This document shows positions 1 to 8,291 of a stretch of DNA of 64,000 nucleotides, piece by piece. Each line of letters opens with the position of its first letter. The first letter of the stretch is position 1. This stretch comes from Streptomyces diastatochromogenes (GTDB taxonomy: Bacteria; Actinomycetota; Actinomycetes; Streptomycetales; Streptomycetaceae). The position numbers and the translations under genes are program-made. Location: assembly GCF_002242805.1 (NCBI RefSeq), contig NZ_MCGQ01000012.1:62001-126000 (forward strand), given 5' to 3'. The notes beneath the pieces are model-generated. The model saw only the letters and a program-made list of their open reading frames with translations. It was not told the origin of the DNA and did not search any database.

Positions 1-1
1 G

Positions 2-268
2 GTCACCCGGAGTGGCTCGACCACCCAGGTGCACGACGGGACGGTCACCGGGCTCAACGCCACCGTCAACTACTCCGAGGGCACGGTCAGCGGTCTGATC
101 CAGACCGATGTGTGCGCCGAGCCCGGGGACAGTGGTGGCTCGCTCTTCTCGGGCAGCAGCGCGATCGGGCTGACCTCGGGTGGCAGTGGTGACTGCACCT
201 CCGGTGGGGAGACGTTCTTCCAGCCTGTCACCGAGGCGCTGTCGGCTACGGGGGCGCAGATCGGCTGA
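2..268 (+). CDS. Streptogrisin-type secreted serine protease, C-terminal part (5' end outside window)
   Basis: Only the last 88 residues are present. The frame is open from base 2, so the gene begins upstream of the window. The peptide carries the S1 serine-protease signature [14 protein letters not shown], in which the Ser of GDSGG is the nucleophile, followed by the family end [14 protein letters not shown]. The two Cys residues in this part (DVCAEPGD and GDCTSGG) fit the conserved disulfide of streptogrisins. These are secreted, chymotrypsin-fold proteases made with an N-terminal prodomain, and the catalytic His and Asp would be upstream. Identity as S1E/streptogrisin is confident; the exact subtype (A, B, C or D) cannot be judged. 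A terminator hairpin follows 26 nt after the stop. Confidence 0.9.
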   Translation, partial: VTRSGSTTQVHDGTVTGLNATVNYSEGTVSGLIQTDVCAEPGDSGGSLFSGSSAIGLTSGGSGDCTSGGETFFQPVTEALSATGAQIG

Positions 269-294
269 CGCCCGGCTTTCGGTTTCGTCGGAGT

Positions 295-318
295 CCCGCC
301 CCGGGTGTGAGGGGCGGG
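295..318 (+). terminator. Terminator hairpin after streptogrisin gene
   Basis: CCCGCCCC and GGGGCGGG form a perfect 8-bp stem around an 8-nt loop, starting 26 nt after the protease stop codon. There is no long T-run, which is usual for Streptomyces terminators. Confidence 0.6.
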
Positions 319-505
319 GCTTCGCGGTTTCCTGCGGCTTGTCGGGTGGGATGCCTGCGGCGGCCCGTTGCGGTGCGTCGTGGCTTGCGTCGCGCCCCCC
401 TTCCCGCCGTGCGCGAGTGCGGGTCGCCGGTGGCATCCGCGCAGGTGAGAGGCGCTCTCACGGATGTCGCACACTTGTTCGGGAATGGGGGTATGGTGGG
501 GGTGG

Positions 506-517
506 GAACTGATGTTC
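506..517. promoter_or_regulatory. LexA SOS box upstream of dnaE2
   Basis: GAAC-TGAT-GTTC is a perfect match to the actinobacterial LexA core GAAC-N4-GTTC (extended form TCGAAC-N4-GTTCGA); here the right flank also matches (GTTCGA). It lies 37 nt upstream of the chosen dnaE2 start, where LexA would block transcription. Known biology: dnaE2 belongs to the LexA regulon in mycobacteria and streptomycetes. Confidence 0.8.
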
Positions 518-554
518 GAGTGCTGTTCGGGGCTCATGAGTGCGGGAGGTGCGT

Positions 555-3500
555 GTGCCGGGCTTCGCGCATCTGCACACCGTCTCCGGGTTCTCCTTGC
601 GGTACGGGGCCTCGCATCCGGAGCGGCTGGCCGAGCGTGCCTCCGAGCGGGGTATGGATGCCCTCGCCCTGACTGACCGCGACACCCTCGCCGGTGCGGT
701 TCGCTTTGCCAAGGCGTGTGCCAAGGCGGGTGTCCGTCCGCTGTTCGGTGTGAACCTGGCGGTGGGTGAGCCGGTGGTCGCGCGACGTGAGCGGCGGCGG
801 GCTCCGGTGCGTGGTGGTGCCTTCATCGATGAGTCGGCGGCCCGGGTGACCTTCCTTGCCCGGGACGGCGCCCGTGGCTGGGCCGATCTGTGCGGGATCG
901 TCACGGCGGCGCACGGGGGTGAGGATGCGCCTTTGCTGCCCTGGGCCGGTAATCATGGGGACGGTCTGACCGTGTTGCTCGGTCCCGGGTCCGATGTGGG
1001 GCGTGCCCTTGCTGCGGGGCGGCCCGATCGGGCCGCGAAGCTGCTCGTTCCCTGGCGTGAGGTCTACGGTGACGCGCTGCGGCTGGAGGCCGTCTGGCAC
1101 GGTCGTGACGGTACGGGGCCCGGGTCTCTGCGGCTGGCTGCCCGTACGGTCGGCTTTGCCGCCGAGCAGCGGGTTCGGCCTGTGCTCAGCAACGCGGTCC
1201 GGTACGCCGATCCCGGTCAGGGGCAGGTCGCCGATGTGCTGGATGCCGCCCGCCGTCTGGTTCCGATCGATCCCCGCAAGGAGCTGGACTCCGGTGAGGC
1301 CTGGCTGAAGGACGCGCAGGCCATGCTGCGGGTCGCCGAGCGGGTGGTGGAGGCCGCCGGCTATCGGCGCGACACCGCCCATCGGCTGCTGGAGCAGACC
1401 CGGGCCACGGCCGCCGAGTGTCTGGTCGATCCCGAGGACGACCTCGGTATGGGGAGCGTTCATTTCCCCGAGGCGCATCTCGTCGGTGCCGGGCGTCGTA
1501 CCGCCCAGCGGGCGCTCGCCTCGCGGGCGGCCGCCGGCATGGTGCTGCGCGGCTACGCCGACCGCCGGGGCTACTGGGCGCGGATGCATGATGAGCTGGA
1601 CATCATCGCCCACCACGGCTTCGCTTCTTATTTCTTGACGGTCGCTCAAGTGGTGGATGACGTCAGGGGGATGGGTATCCGGGTGGCCGCCCGTGGGTCC
1701 GGTGCCGGCTCCCTCGTCAACCACCTGCTCGGGATCGCGCACGCCGACCCGGTCGAGCACGGGCTGCTGATGGAGCGCTTCCTGTCCAAGCGGCGCCTCG
1801 TCCTGCCCGACATCGACATCGACGTGGAGTCCGCGCGCAGGCTGGAGGTCTACCGCGCGATCATCGGCCGGTTCGGCACCGAGCGGGTCGCGACCGTCGC
1901 CATGCCCGAGACCTATCGGGTCCGGCACGCGATCCGCGATGTCGGGGCCGCCCTGTCCATGGACCCCGCCGACATCGACCGCATCGCCAAGTCCTTCCCG
2001 CACATCCGGGCACGGGACGCCCGCGCGGCGCTGGAGGAGCTGCCCGAGCTGAAGCAGCTGGCGAGGGAGCTTCAGCGGGAAGGTGCGCGGTACGGCAAGC
2101 TGTGGGAGCTGGTCGAGGCCCTCGACGCCCTGCCGCGCGGGGTCGCCATGCATCCGTGCGGGGTGCTCCTGTCCGATGCCTCCCTGCTCGCCCGTACGCC
2201 GGTCATGCCGACCAGCGGCGAGGGCTTCCCCATGTCGCAGTTCGACAAGGAGGACGTGGAGGACCTCGGGCTGCTCAAGCTGGACGTACTGGGCGTGCGG
2301 ATGCAGTCGGCGATGGCGCACGCGGTCGCCGAGGTGGAGCGGGCTACGGGGGAGCGGATCGACCTCGATGCCGTGGAGGAGGGTGACCCGGCGACGTATC
2401 GGCTCATCCGGTCCGCCGAGACTCTGGGCTGCTTCCAGATCGAGTCGCCCGGGCAGCGGGATCTGGTGGGGCGGCTCCAGCCGGCCACCTTTCATGACCT
2501 GGTCGTCGACATCTCGCTGTTCCGGCCGGGGCCGGTCGCCGCCGACATGGTGCGGCCGTTCATCGAGGCGCGGCACGGGCGGGCGCCGATCCGCTATCCG
2601 CATCCGGATCTGGAGGGGCCGCTGAAGGAGACGTACGGGGTCGTCGTCTTCCACGAGCAGATCATCCACATCGTCGACATCATGACCGGCTGCGGCCGGG
2701 CCGAGGCGGACGCGGTGCGGCGCGGGCTGTCCGATCCGGAGTCGCAGGGGCGGATCCGGGTCTGGTTCGCGCAGCATGCGGCGGCCAACGGCTATGACGC
2801 GGAAACGATTCAGCGGACCTGGGAGATCGTCGAGGCGTTCGGGTCGTACGGCTTCTGCAAGGCGCATGCGGTCGCTTTCGCCGTACCGACGTACCAGTCG
2901 GCGTGGCTGAAGGCCCATCACCCGGCCGCCTTCTACGCCGGGCTGCTCACGCATGATCCCGGGATGTATCCGAAGCGGCTGCTGCTGGCTGATGCGCGGC
3001 GGCGCGGGGTGCCGATCCTGCCGTTGGACGTGAACGTGTCGGGGGTGGCACACAGGATCGAACTGGTGTCTGAATCCGGGGTGTGGGGGCTGCGACTCGC
3101 CCTCTCCGATGTGTACGGCATCAGTGAGGCCGAGGCGAAGCGGATCGCGGACGGGCAGCCGTATGCCTCGCTGCTCGACTTCTGGGAGCGGGCGCGGCCG
3201 AGCCGTCCCCTCGCCCAACGGCTCGCACAGGTGGGTGCGCTGGACGCCTTCGGCGCCAACCGCCGGGATCTGCAGCTGCATCTGACCGAGCTGCACCGGG
3301 GTGCCCGGGGCGCGGGCGGCGGTCAGCTTCCGCTCGCCGGTGGCCGGAAGACCGCCTCGGCCGGGCTGCCCGACCTGACCTCGGCGGAGCGGCTCAGTGC
3401 CGAGCTGGGCGTGCTGTCCATGGACGCCTCGCGCAATCTGATGGACGACCACCGGGAGTTCCTCAAGGAGCTGGGCGTGGTGTCGGCGCGCCGGCTGCGT

Positions 3501-3995
3501 GAGGCCCGGCACGGGGAGACGGTGCTGGTCGCGGGCGCCAAGGCGGCCACCCAGACCCCGCCGATCCGGTCCGGCAAGCGGGTCATCTTCAGCACGCTGG
3601 ACGACGGCACGGGCCTGGTCGACCTCGCCTTCTTCGACGACTCGCACGACGCCTGCGCGCACACCGTCTTCCACTCCTGGCTGCTGCTGGTGCGCGGGGT
3701 GGTGCAGCGGCGCGGTCCGCGCAGCCTCAGTGTGGTGGGCTCCGCCGCCTGGAACCTCGCCGAACTGGTCGAACTGCGCGCCGAGGGCGGTCTCGACGAG
3801 GTGGCCGCCCGGCTGGCGGAGCCCGTCCGGGAGGGGGCGGACGGGGAGGATCCGACGGGTGGCCGCCGGATCCATCTGCCGACCGGCTACGAGATGCATC
3901 CGTGGGCCGATCTGCGGCCCGCGGGTCAGGAGGCCTCACAAGGGCCCTCAATGGTACGGAAGTTGTGGCACCAGAGTCCGGGGAGTGCGGGATGA
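555..3995 (+). CDS. dnaE2: Error-prone DNA polymerase III alpha subunit DnaE2
   Basis: C-family replicative-type polymerase used for mutagenic translesion synthesis after DNA damage. It begins with a PHP domain (HLHTVSGFSLRYGASHPERL). The palm follows, with the catalytic motif LPDIDIDVE near residue 420, where the Asp residues bind metal, then GCFQIESPGQRDL and FGSYGFCKAHAVAFA. A C-terminal OB fold comes last (GKRVIFSTLDDGTGLVDLAFF). At about 1146 aa it has normal DnaE2 length. GTG at 555 is preferred because GGGAGG at 544-549 gives a 5-nt spacer; GTG at 540 is the longest alternative. It overlaps the next gene by 4 nt (ATGA), so the two are translationally coupled. A LexA box sits just upstream. 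Confidence 0.95.
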   Translation: MPGFAHLHTVSGFSLRYGASHPERLAERASERGMDALALTDRDTLAGAVRFAKACAKAGVRPLFGVNLAVGEPVVARRERRRAPVRGGAFIDESAARVTFLARDGARGWADLCGIVTAAHGGEDAPLLPWAGNHGDGLTVLLGPGSDVGRALAAGRPDRAAKLLVPWREVYGDALRLEAVWHGRDGTGPGSLRLAARTVGFAAEQRVRPVLSNAVRYADPGQGQVADVLDAARRLVPIDPRKELDSGEAWLKDAQAMLRVAERVVEAAGYRRDTAHRLLEQTRATAAECLVDPEDDLGMGSVHFPEAHLVGAGRRTAQRALASRAAAGMVLRGYADRRGYWARMHDELDIIAHHGFASYFLTVAQVVDDVRGMGIRVAARGSGAGSLVNHLLGIAHADPVEHGLLMERFLSKRRLVLPDIDIDVESARRLEVYRAIIGRFGTERVATVAMPETYRVRHAIRDVGAALSMDPADIDRIAKSFPHIRARDARAALEELPELKQLARELQREGARYGKLWELVEALDALPRGVAMHPCGVLLSDASLLARTPVMPTSGEGFPMSQFDKEDVEDLGLLKLDVLGVRMQSAMAHAVAEVERATGERIDLDAVEEGDPATYRLIRSAETLGCFQIESPGQRDLVGRLQPATFHDLVVDISLFRPGPVAADMVRPFIEARHGRAPIRYPHPDLEGPLKETYGVVVFHEQIIHIVDIMTGCGRAEADAVRRGLSDPESQGRIRVWFAQHAAANGYDAETIQRTWEIVEAFGSYGFCKAHAVAFAVPTYQSAWLKAHHPAAFYAGLLTHDPGMYPKRLLLADARRRGVPILPLDVNVSGVAHRIELVSESGVWGLRLALSDVYGISEAEAKRIADGQPYASLLDFWERARPSRPLAQRLAQVGALDAFGANRRDLQLHLTELHRGARGAGGGQLPLAGGRKTASAGLPDLTSAERLSAELGVLSMDASRNLMDDHREFLKELGVVSARRLREARHGETVLVAGAKAATQTPPIRSGKRVIFSTLDDGTGLVDLAFFDDSHDACAHTVFHSWLLLVRGVVQRRGPRSLSVVGSAAWNLAELVELRAEGGLDEVAARLAEPVREGADGEDPTGGRRIHLPTGYEMHPWADLRPAGQEASQGPSMVRKLWHQSPGSAG

Positions 3996-4999
3996 CCATT
4001 CTGTGCGTACGTTTCCAGCTGCCGCCGATGTACGAGGCGGCCCTGCCCGGGCTGCTCGGGCTGCTGGAGGAGTTCACCCCGGTCGTGGAGGCGTTGCCCC
4101 CGGACGGGGCGCTGGCCGATCTCCGGGGTGCCGAACGGTACTTCGGGCGCAGTGCTGTGGAACTGGCCTCGGTGATCCGGGTCCGGGCCCTCGCGCTGTA
4201 CGGCGTCGACTGTGTGATCGGCGCCGGGCCGGGGCCGATGCTGGCCCGCGTGGCGCTGCGCGACGCCCGTCCCGGGGTGACCTGTGCCGTGCCCGAAGAG
4301 CAGGACGCCATCGCGGAGTTCCTCGCCGAGCGGCCCGTGTCCGCGCTGCCCGGCGTCGGCACGGCGACCGCCCGCACCCTGTGCGAGTACGGCCTGGACA
4401 CCCTGGGCCTGGTCGCCGCCGCGCCCCTGTCCACACTCCAGCGGCTGATCGGCGCGAAAGCGGGGCGCGAGCTGCGTGAGAAGGCGAGCGGTGTCGACCG
4501 CGGCCGGGTCGTCCCGAACGCGGTCTCCCGGTCCATCGCCGTCGAACGACCCTTCGACCTCGACGAGTTGGACCCCGACCGGCACCGCGGGGCGCTCCTG
4601 TCCGCCGCCGAGGAACTCGGGGCCCGGCTGCGCGCGGTGGAGAAGGTCTGCCGCACCCTGACCCTCACCGTGCGCTACGCCGACCTTCCCCGCTCTCGAA
4701 CAGGCGGCGGGGGGACCCCCGTCTCGACCACCCGCAGCCGCACCCTCAAGGAACCGACCGCGCACTCGGCGTCCCTCACGAAGACGGCCTACGGCATGTA
4801 CGAGGCGCTCGGCCTCCAGCGCGCCCGGGTCCGCGCGCTCACCCTGCGCGCCGAGGGCCTGGCCCCCGCCGACCGGGCCTCCTACCAGCTCACCTTCGAC
4901 CCCGTGGACGAGAAGGTCCGCCGCATCGAGGAGGTCGCGGACCGCGCCCGGGCGAAGTTCGGGCCACGAGCGGTGATGCCGGGGACGCTGGCGGCGTGA
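3992..4999 (+). CDS. ImuB-like Y-family DNA polymerase homologue lacking catalytic residues
   Basis: 335 aa, coupled to dnaE2 by an ATGA overlap. The overall layout is Y-family: N-terminal palm, helix-hairpin-helix thumb (RPVSALPGVGTATARTLCEYG, near residues 110-130) and a little-finger-like C-terminal half. The N-terminal metal motif (DMDAFFA-type in Pol IV) is replaced by LCVRFQLPPMYEA, and the SIDEAYLD-type motif by PPDGALADLRG. The acidic residues needed for nucleotidyl transfer are therefore missing. Known family: ImuB proteins are inactive Y-family scaffolds that bring DnaE2 and the beta clamp together. I infer the same adaptor role here. No ImuA' gene is seen beside it. A glycine-rich insert (TGGGG) occurs near residue 238. 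Some annotations would call it DinB/DinP. Confidence 0.8.
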   Translation: MTILCVRFQLPPMYEAALPGLLGLLEEFTPVVEALPPDGALADLRGAERYFGRSAVELASVIRVRALALYGVDCVIGAGPGPMLARVALRDARPGVTCAVPEEQDAIAEFLAERPVSALPGVGTATARTLCEYGLDTLGLVAAAPLSTLQRLIGAKAGRELREKASGVDRGRVVPNAVSRSIAVERPFDLDELDPDRHRGALLSAAEELGARLRAVEKVCRTLTLTVRYADLPRSRTGGGGTPVSTTRSRTLKEPTAHSASLTKTAYGMYEALGLQRARVRALTLRAEGLAPADRASYQLTFDPVDEKVRRIEEVADRARAKFGPRAVMPGTLAA

Positions 5000-5017
5000 C
5001 CCTCCTGTCCGGCGGCG

Positions 5018-5392
5018 TCAGTTGGCCCACGGCGGGGTGATGACCGTGCCGTCGGCCAGTTCCGCCGTGAGGCCGACGGAGGTGGTGACCCAGGAGGCCG
5101 CGGTGTGGTCGGTCGGGTTCTCGACGGTCAGGGTCGCGCCGGGGTTGATGATCACCGTGTCGCCGGCGGAGATCCGTTCGGTGCGGCCGTCGAGGGTGAT
5201 CAGCAGTTCGCCGATGAGCAGGAGGAAGATCTCCTCGCGGTTGACGGTGTGGGCGGGTGCCTTGGTCCCTGCGGGGATCTCGCCCCGCCAGGCGCACAGT
5301 TCCTTGCTCCCGGTCAGGGGGGTCGCGTACGAGACGAAGCGGGCGCCGTGGATCTCGTGGGTCACGGCCTCGGACGAGCGGACTACGGGCAT
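5018..5392 (-). CDS. Cupin domain protein
   Basis: 124-aa single-domain cupin. Motif-1-like sequence (PAHTVNREEIFLLLIGEL) and a second beta-barrel strand set (GDTVIINPGATLTVENPT) are visible. The metal-binding His pattern is incomplete: one His and two Glu are kept in motif 1, but no clear motif-2 His. It may therefore be a metal-poor sugar or small-molecule isomerase or sensor. It is divergent from a MarR regulator, and the 84-bp gap holds tandem palindromes, so it is probably the target of that regulator. The ATG at 5392 is the natural start. Substrate unknown. Confidence 0.8.
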   Translation of the reverse strand: MPVVRSSEAVTHEIHGARFVSYATPLTGSKELCAWRGEIPAGTKAPAHTVNREEIFLLLIGELLITLDGRTERISAGDTVIINPGATLTVENPTDHTAASWVTTSVGLTAELADGTVITPPWAN

Positions 5393-5403
5393 GCTGGTCT
5401 CCG

Positions 5404-5459
5404 TTCAAGAGGTCAAGCTGCTTGACTATATGGTCAAGCTGCTTGACCAGTTCGTCAAG
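5404..5459. promoter_or_regulatory. Tandem palindromic operators for the divergent MarR regulator
   Basis: Two identical perfect palindromes, GTCAAGCTGCTTGAC, lie at 5412-5426 and 5433-5447, exactly 21 bp (two helical turns) apart. Half-site copies flank them (TTCAAG at 5404 and GTCAAG at 5454). Position between a cupin gene and a marR gene makes autoregulatory MarR dimer sites likely. Confidence 0.7.
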
Positions 5460-5476
5460 GGTGTTTCAATGCCTCC

Positions 5477-5923
5477 GTGCAGAACTCCGAAGCCATGGCC
5501 CTGTCCGCCGCCCTGCTCGCCGTAGCGGGCGACCTCACGCAGCGCATCCATGACGGGGTCGTGGCCCGCGGCTTCGCGGACATCCGGCCGGCCCACGGCT
5601 TCGCCTTCGCGCGGCTCGCGCCGGGCGGTGCCACCGTCACCGAACTCGCCGCACACCTCGGGGTGACCAAGCAGGCCGCCAGTCAGCTGGTGGACGAGAT
5701 CGTACGCAGGGGATACGCCGAACGGCGTCCGCATCCCGAGGACGCCCGGGCCCGGCTGGTCGTGCTCACCGAGCAGGGGTGGGCCTGCACCCGGGCCGCG
5801 GAAGCCTCTGCGGCCGAGGTCGTGGGCGCGTGGGTCGAACTGCTGGGCGAGGGTGAAGTGCGGGCGTTGCGGGAGCGTTTGACGCGGATCGCGCCCTACG
5901 GTCCGATCAGGCCTGCCTGGTGA
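5477..5923 (+). CDS. MarR-family transcriptional regulator
   Basis: 148 aa with the MarR winged helix-turn-helix: recognition region TVTELAAHLGVTKQAASQLVDEI (residues about 54-76) followed by the beta wing RRGYAERRPHPEDARARLVVLTEQG, containing the conserved D-x-R of MarR wings. Flanking helices form the dimer domain. It starts with GTG at 5477. The divergent cupin gene shares its promoter region, where two identical 15-bp palindromes sit. I infer it represses both genes and is released by a small ligand, as is typical of the family. The ligand cannot be deduced. Confidence 0.88.
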   Translation: MQNSEAMALSAALLAVAGDLTQRIHDGVVARGFADIRPAHGFAFARLAPGGATVTELAAHLGVTKQAASQLVDEIVRRGYAERRPHPEDARARLVVLTEQGWACTRAAEASAAEVVGAWVELLGEGEVRALRERLTRIAPYGPIRPAW

Positions 5924-6093
5924 CGGTTCATCGGCTGCCGAACGAGCCGCTGGTTATCACTGGAAGTTTTTACTGACGCGTAACTTCACAGCTGCGCTAC
6001 TCGCCCGTAACTTGACGAGTGAACAGCATCCTCGTGATCCGGATCACAGGGTTAGGCCGTCGCACCTCCCTTGAGCCGCAAGGAGATCACACG

Positions 6094-6957
6094 ATGCTGC
6101 CCTGGAAGCGAGTCTTCAGACCCCTCGCCGCGCTGCTCCTGACCGCCGCCGTGGCCGCCGTTCCCGCCGCCACGGCCCACGCCGCCGACGCGGCTCCGAG
6201 CAGCGGCTGGAACGACTACTCCTGCAAGCCCTCCACCGCCCATCCCCGCCCGGTGATCCTGGTGCACGGAACCCTGGGCAACTCCGTCGACAACTGGCTG
6301 TCCCTCGCTCCGTATCTGAAGACCCGCGGATACTGCGTCTACTCCCTGGACTACGGCCAACTGCCCGGCGTCCCGCTCTTCTACGGCCTCGGCCCCATCG
6401 ACAAGTCGGCCGAGCAGCTGTCCACCTTCGTCGACAAGGTGCTCACCGCGACCGGCGCCGGCAAGGCCGACCTGGTCGGGCACTCCCAGGGCGGCATGAT
6501 GCCCCGCTACTACCTGAAGTTCCTCGGCGGGGCCGCCAAGGTGAACGCCCTCGTCGGCCTCGCCCCCGACAACCACGGCACCGACCTGGACGGCCTCACC
6601 AACCTGCTGCCGTACTTCCCCGGCGCCGAGGACCTGATCAAGGCCAGCACCCCCGGCCTCGCCGACCAGATCGCCGGCTCCGCCTTCCTCACCAAGCTCA
6701 ACGCGGGCGGCGACACCGTCCCCGGAGTGCACTACACGGTCATCGCCACCAAGTACGACGAGGTGGCCACACCCTGGCGCAACCAGTACCTGAGCGGCTC
6801 GGACGTCCACAACGTCCTGCTCCAGGACCTGTGCCCGCTCGACCTCTCCGAGCACGTGGCGATCGGCCTCTTCGACCGCATCGCCTTCCACGAGGTGGCC
6901 AACGCCCTCGACCCGTCCCACGCCACGGCCACCACCTGCGCGTCGGCCTTCAGCTGA
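6094..6957 (+). CDS. Secreted lipase/esterase (Lipase class 2, alpha/beta hydrolase)
   Basis: 287 aa with a Sec signal peptide of about 30 residues (arginine/lysine start, Ala-rich core, cleavage near ATAHA). The mature enzyme has the oxyanion segment VILVHGT (about 54-60) and the nucleophile elbow GHSQGG with Ser131. The acid is probably in the TKYDEVATP region, and the His is in LSEHVAIG. Cys43, Cys81 and two later Cys fit secreted disulfides. It should hydrolyse ester bonds of lipids outside the cell. The ATG at 6094 has AAGGAG at 6080-6085. A strong bidirectional terminator separates it from the convergent LPMO gene. The upstream region shows no clear operator. Confidence 0.9.
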   Translation: MLPWKRVFRPLAALLLTAAVAAVPAATAHAADAAPSSGWNDYSCKPSTAHPRPVILVHGTLGNSVDNWLSLAPYLKTRGYCVYSLDYGQLPGVPLFYGLGPIDKSAEQLSTFVDKVLTATGAGKADLVGHSQGGMMPRYYLKFLGGAAKVNALVGLAPDNHGTDLDGLTNLLPYFPGAEDLIKASTPGLADQIAGSAFLTKLNAGGDTVPGVHYTVIATKYDEVATPWRNQYLSGSDVHNVLLQDLCPLDLSEHVAIGLFDRIAFHEVANALDPSHATATTCASAFS

Positions 6958-6966
6958 CGCGCCGCC

Positions 6967-7001
6967 GGGGCCTGTCCGACCTGAGCCGCCGGACAGGCCC
7001 C
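6967..7001. terminator. Bidirectional terminator between lipase and LPMO genes
   Basis: GGGGCCTGTCCG and CGGACAGGCCCC form a perfect 12-bp stem with an 11-nt loop, in the 55-bp gap between two convergent genes. It can serve both directions. Confidence 0.8.
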
Positions 7002-7012
7002 GGAGTCCTGGA

Positions 7013-7975
7013 TCACCGCCCGTGCCGGCCGCCCGCGGCACGCCGTCGCACCGACATGAACAGCACTGCCGAACCCAGCGCCAGCGCCGCCGCGCCGCCG
7101 ATCGCGACGTACGAGGTGCCGGTGGAGGCGCCGGTCTCGGCGAGGTTCTCCGAAGTCCCGGCGGCCTTCGGCTCGTTGGCCGGGGTCGCCGGGGCCACGG
7201 GCTCTGTGGTGGACGGCTTCGCGGACGTGCTCGCGTCGTCGTCCCCGTGCCCGTGGTGCTCGATCGTCGACTTGTCGGCACCGTCCGCGATCTGCTCGTC
7301 GGAGGGCGCGGAGGCGCTCGGGGCGGGGGCGGTGCCGCCCGTCGTACCGCCGCCGAAGTCGACGTCGGAGCAGGAGTAGAAGGCCTCCGGGCTGTCCGAG
7401 CGCTGCCAGACCGCGTACAGCAGCTGCTTGCCCGTGCGCTCGGGAAGGGCGCCCGAGAAGGTGTAGAAGCCGCCCGAGGGAACCGGGTCGGTGGCCGTCG
7501 CGACCGGGTGCCCCAGATCCAGGTCCCCCCAGGCCAGCGGCTTCGCCGGGTCGTACCCGGGCCTGGTGACGTACACCTTGAAGGTGCCCTTGTGCGGGGC
7601 GGTGACACGGTACTTGAAGGTGTACGACCCGCTGCGCACGCTCGTCGCCGGCCAGTCCGCGCGGGCCAGGTCCAGCCCCTTGAACTCCTCGTTGTTCGCG
7701 CTGCACAGCTTGCCGTCCGGGATCAGCTCCCGGTGCCGTCCGGCGGCATCACCGATACGGATGCCGTTCCAGTCGTAGAGCGCCTGCGTACCGCCCGCCA
7801 CGACCGCCGCCTTGCACGCGGCCGACCTGGGACTCTCCGGACCTTCCGCGTAGCACTGCGACACCCTGCTGACCGGATCACCCATCGAACCGTGCGCGGA
7901 GGCGGGCCCGACGGAGAGCGCGAGCGCGGTACTGCCGAGGGCGGCGACGACGGCGGCCTTGCGGCGTGCGGACAT
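7013..7975 (-). CDS. Cell-wall-anchored AA10 lytic polysaccharide monooxygenase
   Basis: 320 aa. The signal peptide ends at Ala27, leaving His28 (HGSMGDP) as the mature N-terminus. His28 and His128 (TAPHKG) form the copper-binding histidine brace of AA10 LPMOs, which cleave chitin or cellulose oxidatively. The catalytic domain ends near residue 205. A Ser/Pro/Thr/Ala-rich linker follows with a small His/Asp cluster (HHGHGDDD), then an LAETG sorting motif (278-282), a membrane segment and a basic tail. This is a complete sortase signal (LAXTG, class E type), so the enzyme should be covalently fixed to the wall rather than released. Chitin versus cellulose preference cannot be assigned. The start ATG at 7975 has a GAGGAG-like site. 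Confidence 0.93.
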   Translation of the reverse strand: MSARRKAAVVAALGSTALALSVGPASAHGSMGDPVSRVSQCYAEGPESPRSAACKAAVVAGGTQALYDWNGIRIGDAAGRHRELIPDGKLCSANNEEFKGLDLARADWPATSVRSGSYTFKYRVTAPHKGTFKVYVTRPGYDPAKPLAWGDLDLGHPVATATDPVPSGGFYTFSGALPERTGKQLLYAVWQRSDSPEAFYSCSDVDFGGGTTGGTAPAPSASAPSDEQIADGADKSTIEHHGHGDDDASTSAKPSTTEPVAPATPANEPKAAGTSENLAETGASTGTSYVAIGGAAALALGSAVLFMSVRRRAAGGRHGR

Positions 7976-8291
7976 GGGGAACTCCTCGGAACGGTCCTCG
8001 GGGGATGGGCTGAATCCCGTGGGGGCGATCAGAAGCTAGCCCCAAGAAACCGCGAAATCGCCTGCTGGGGGCGGGGGATGGAGATCCTTATGGTGGCGTT
8101 AAGGCGGGGCTAACTGGGGGCTCAGGAAGGAGGGGTGGGGAGCCCCACGTCACCTGCTTCCGAGAGGTGTCGAAGCTCCCCGATGCTCGGCGATCCGCCT
8201 AGTTCCCGAGCGAGGGCGGAGGCGCTTAGAAGGTGCATCCCTGGCTTCGTCTGGACGCAGCACATAAGCAGCCATCAGAAGGAGTACCAGG
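7976..8291. other. Intergenic region holding the left edge repeat of the accessory island
   Basis: No gene recognised. The first ~60 bp are the LPMO promoter region. A 12-bp sequence GGTGGCGTTAAG at 8092-8103 recurs perfectly at 15898-15909, just before the next core-like gene. Beyond 8104 the sequence becomes less strongly coding-biased. Confidence 0.5.
8092..8103 (+). repeat. 12-bp direct repeat, left copy (possible island boundary)
   Basis: GGTGGCGTTAAG, identical to 15898-15909. Both copies are followed within 30 bp by GCTCAGG. The two copies bracket the gene-poor accessory segment, as duplicated attachment or target sites would. Confidence 0.4.

Noticed and set aside
534..3899. 1121-aa ORF on the minus strand across dnaE2
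   Set aside because: It is the mirror of a clearly recognised gene; high GC3 in Streptomyces keeps antisense frames open, and its composition (His/Pro/Arg/Gly) is typical of a shadow.
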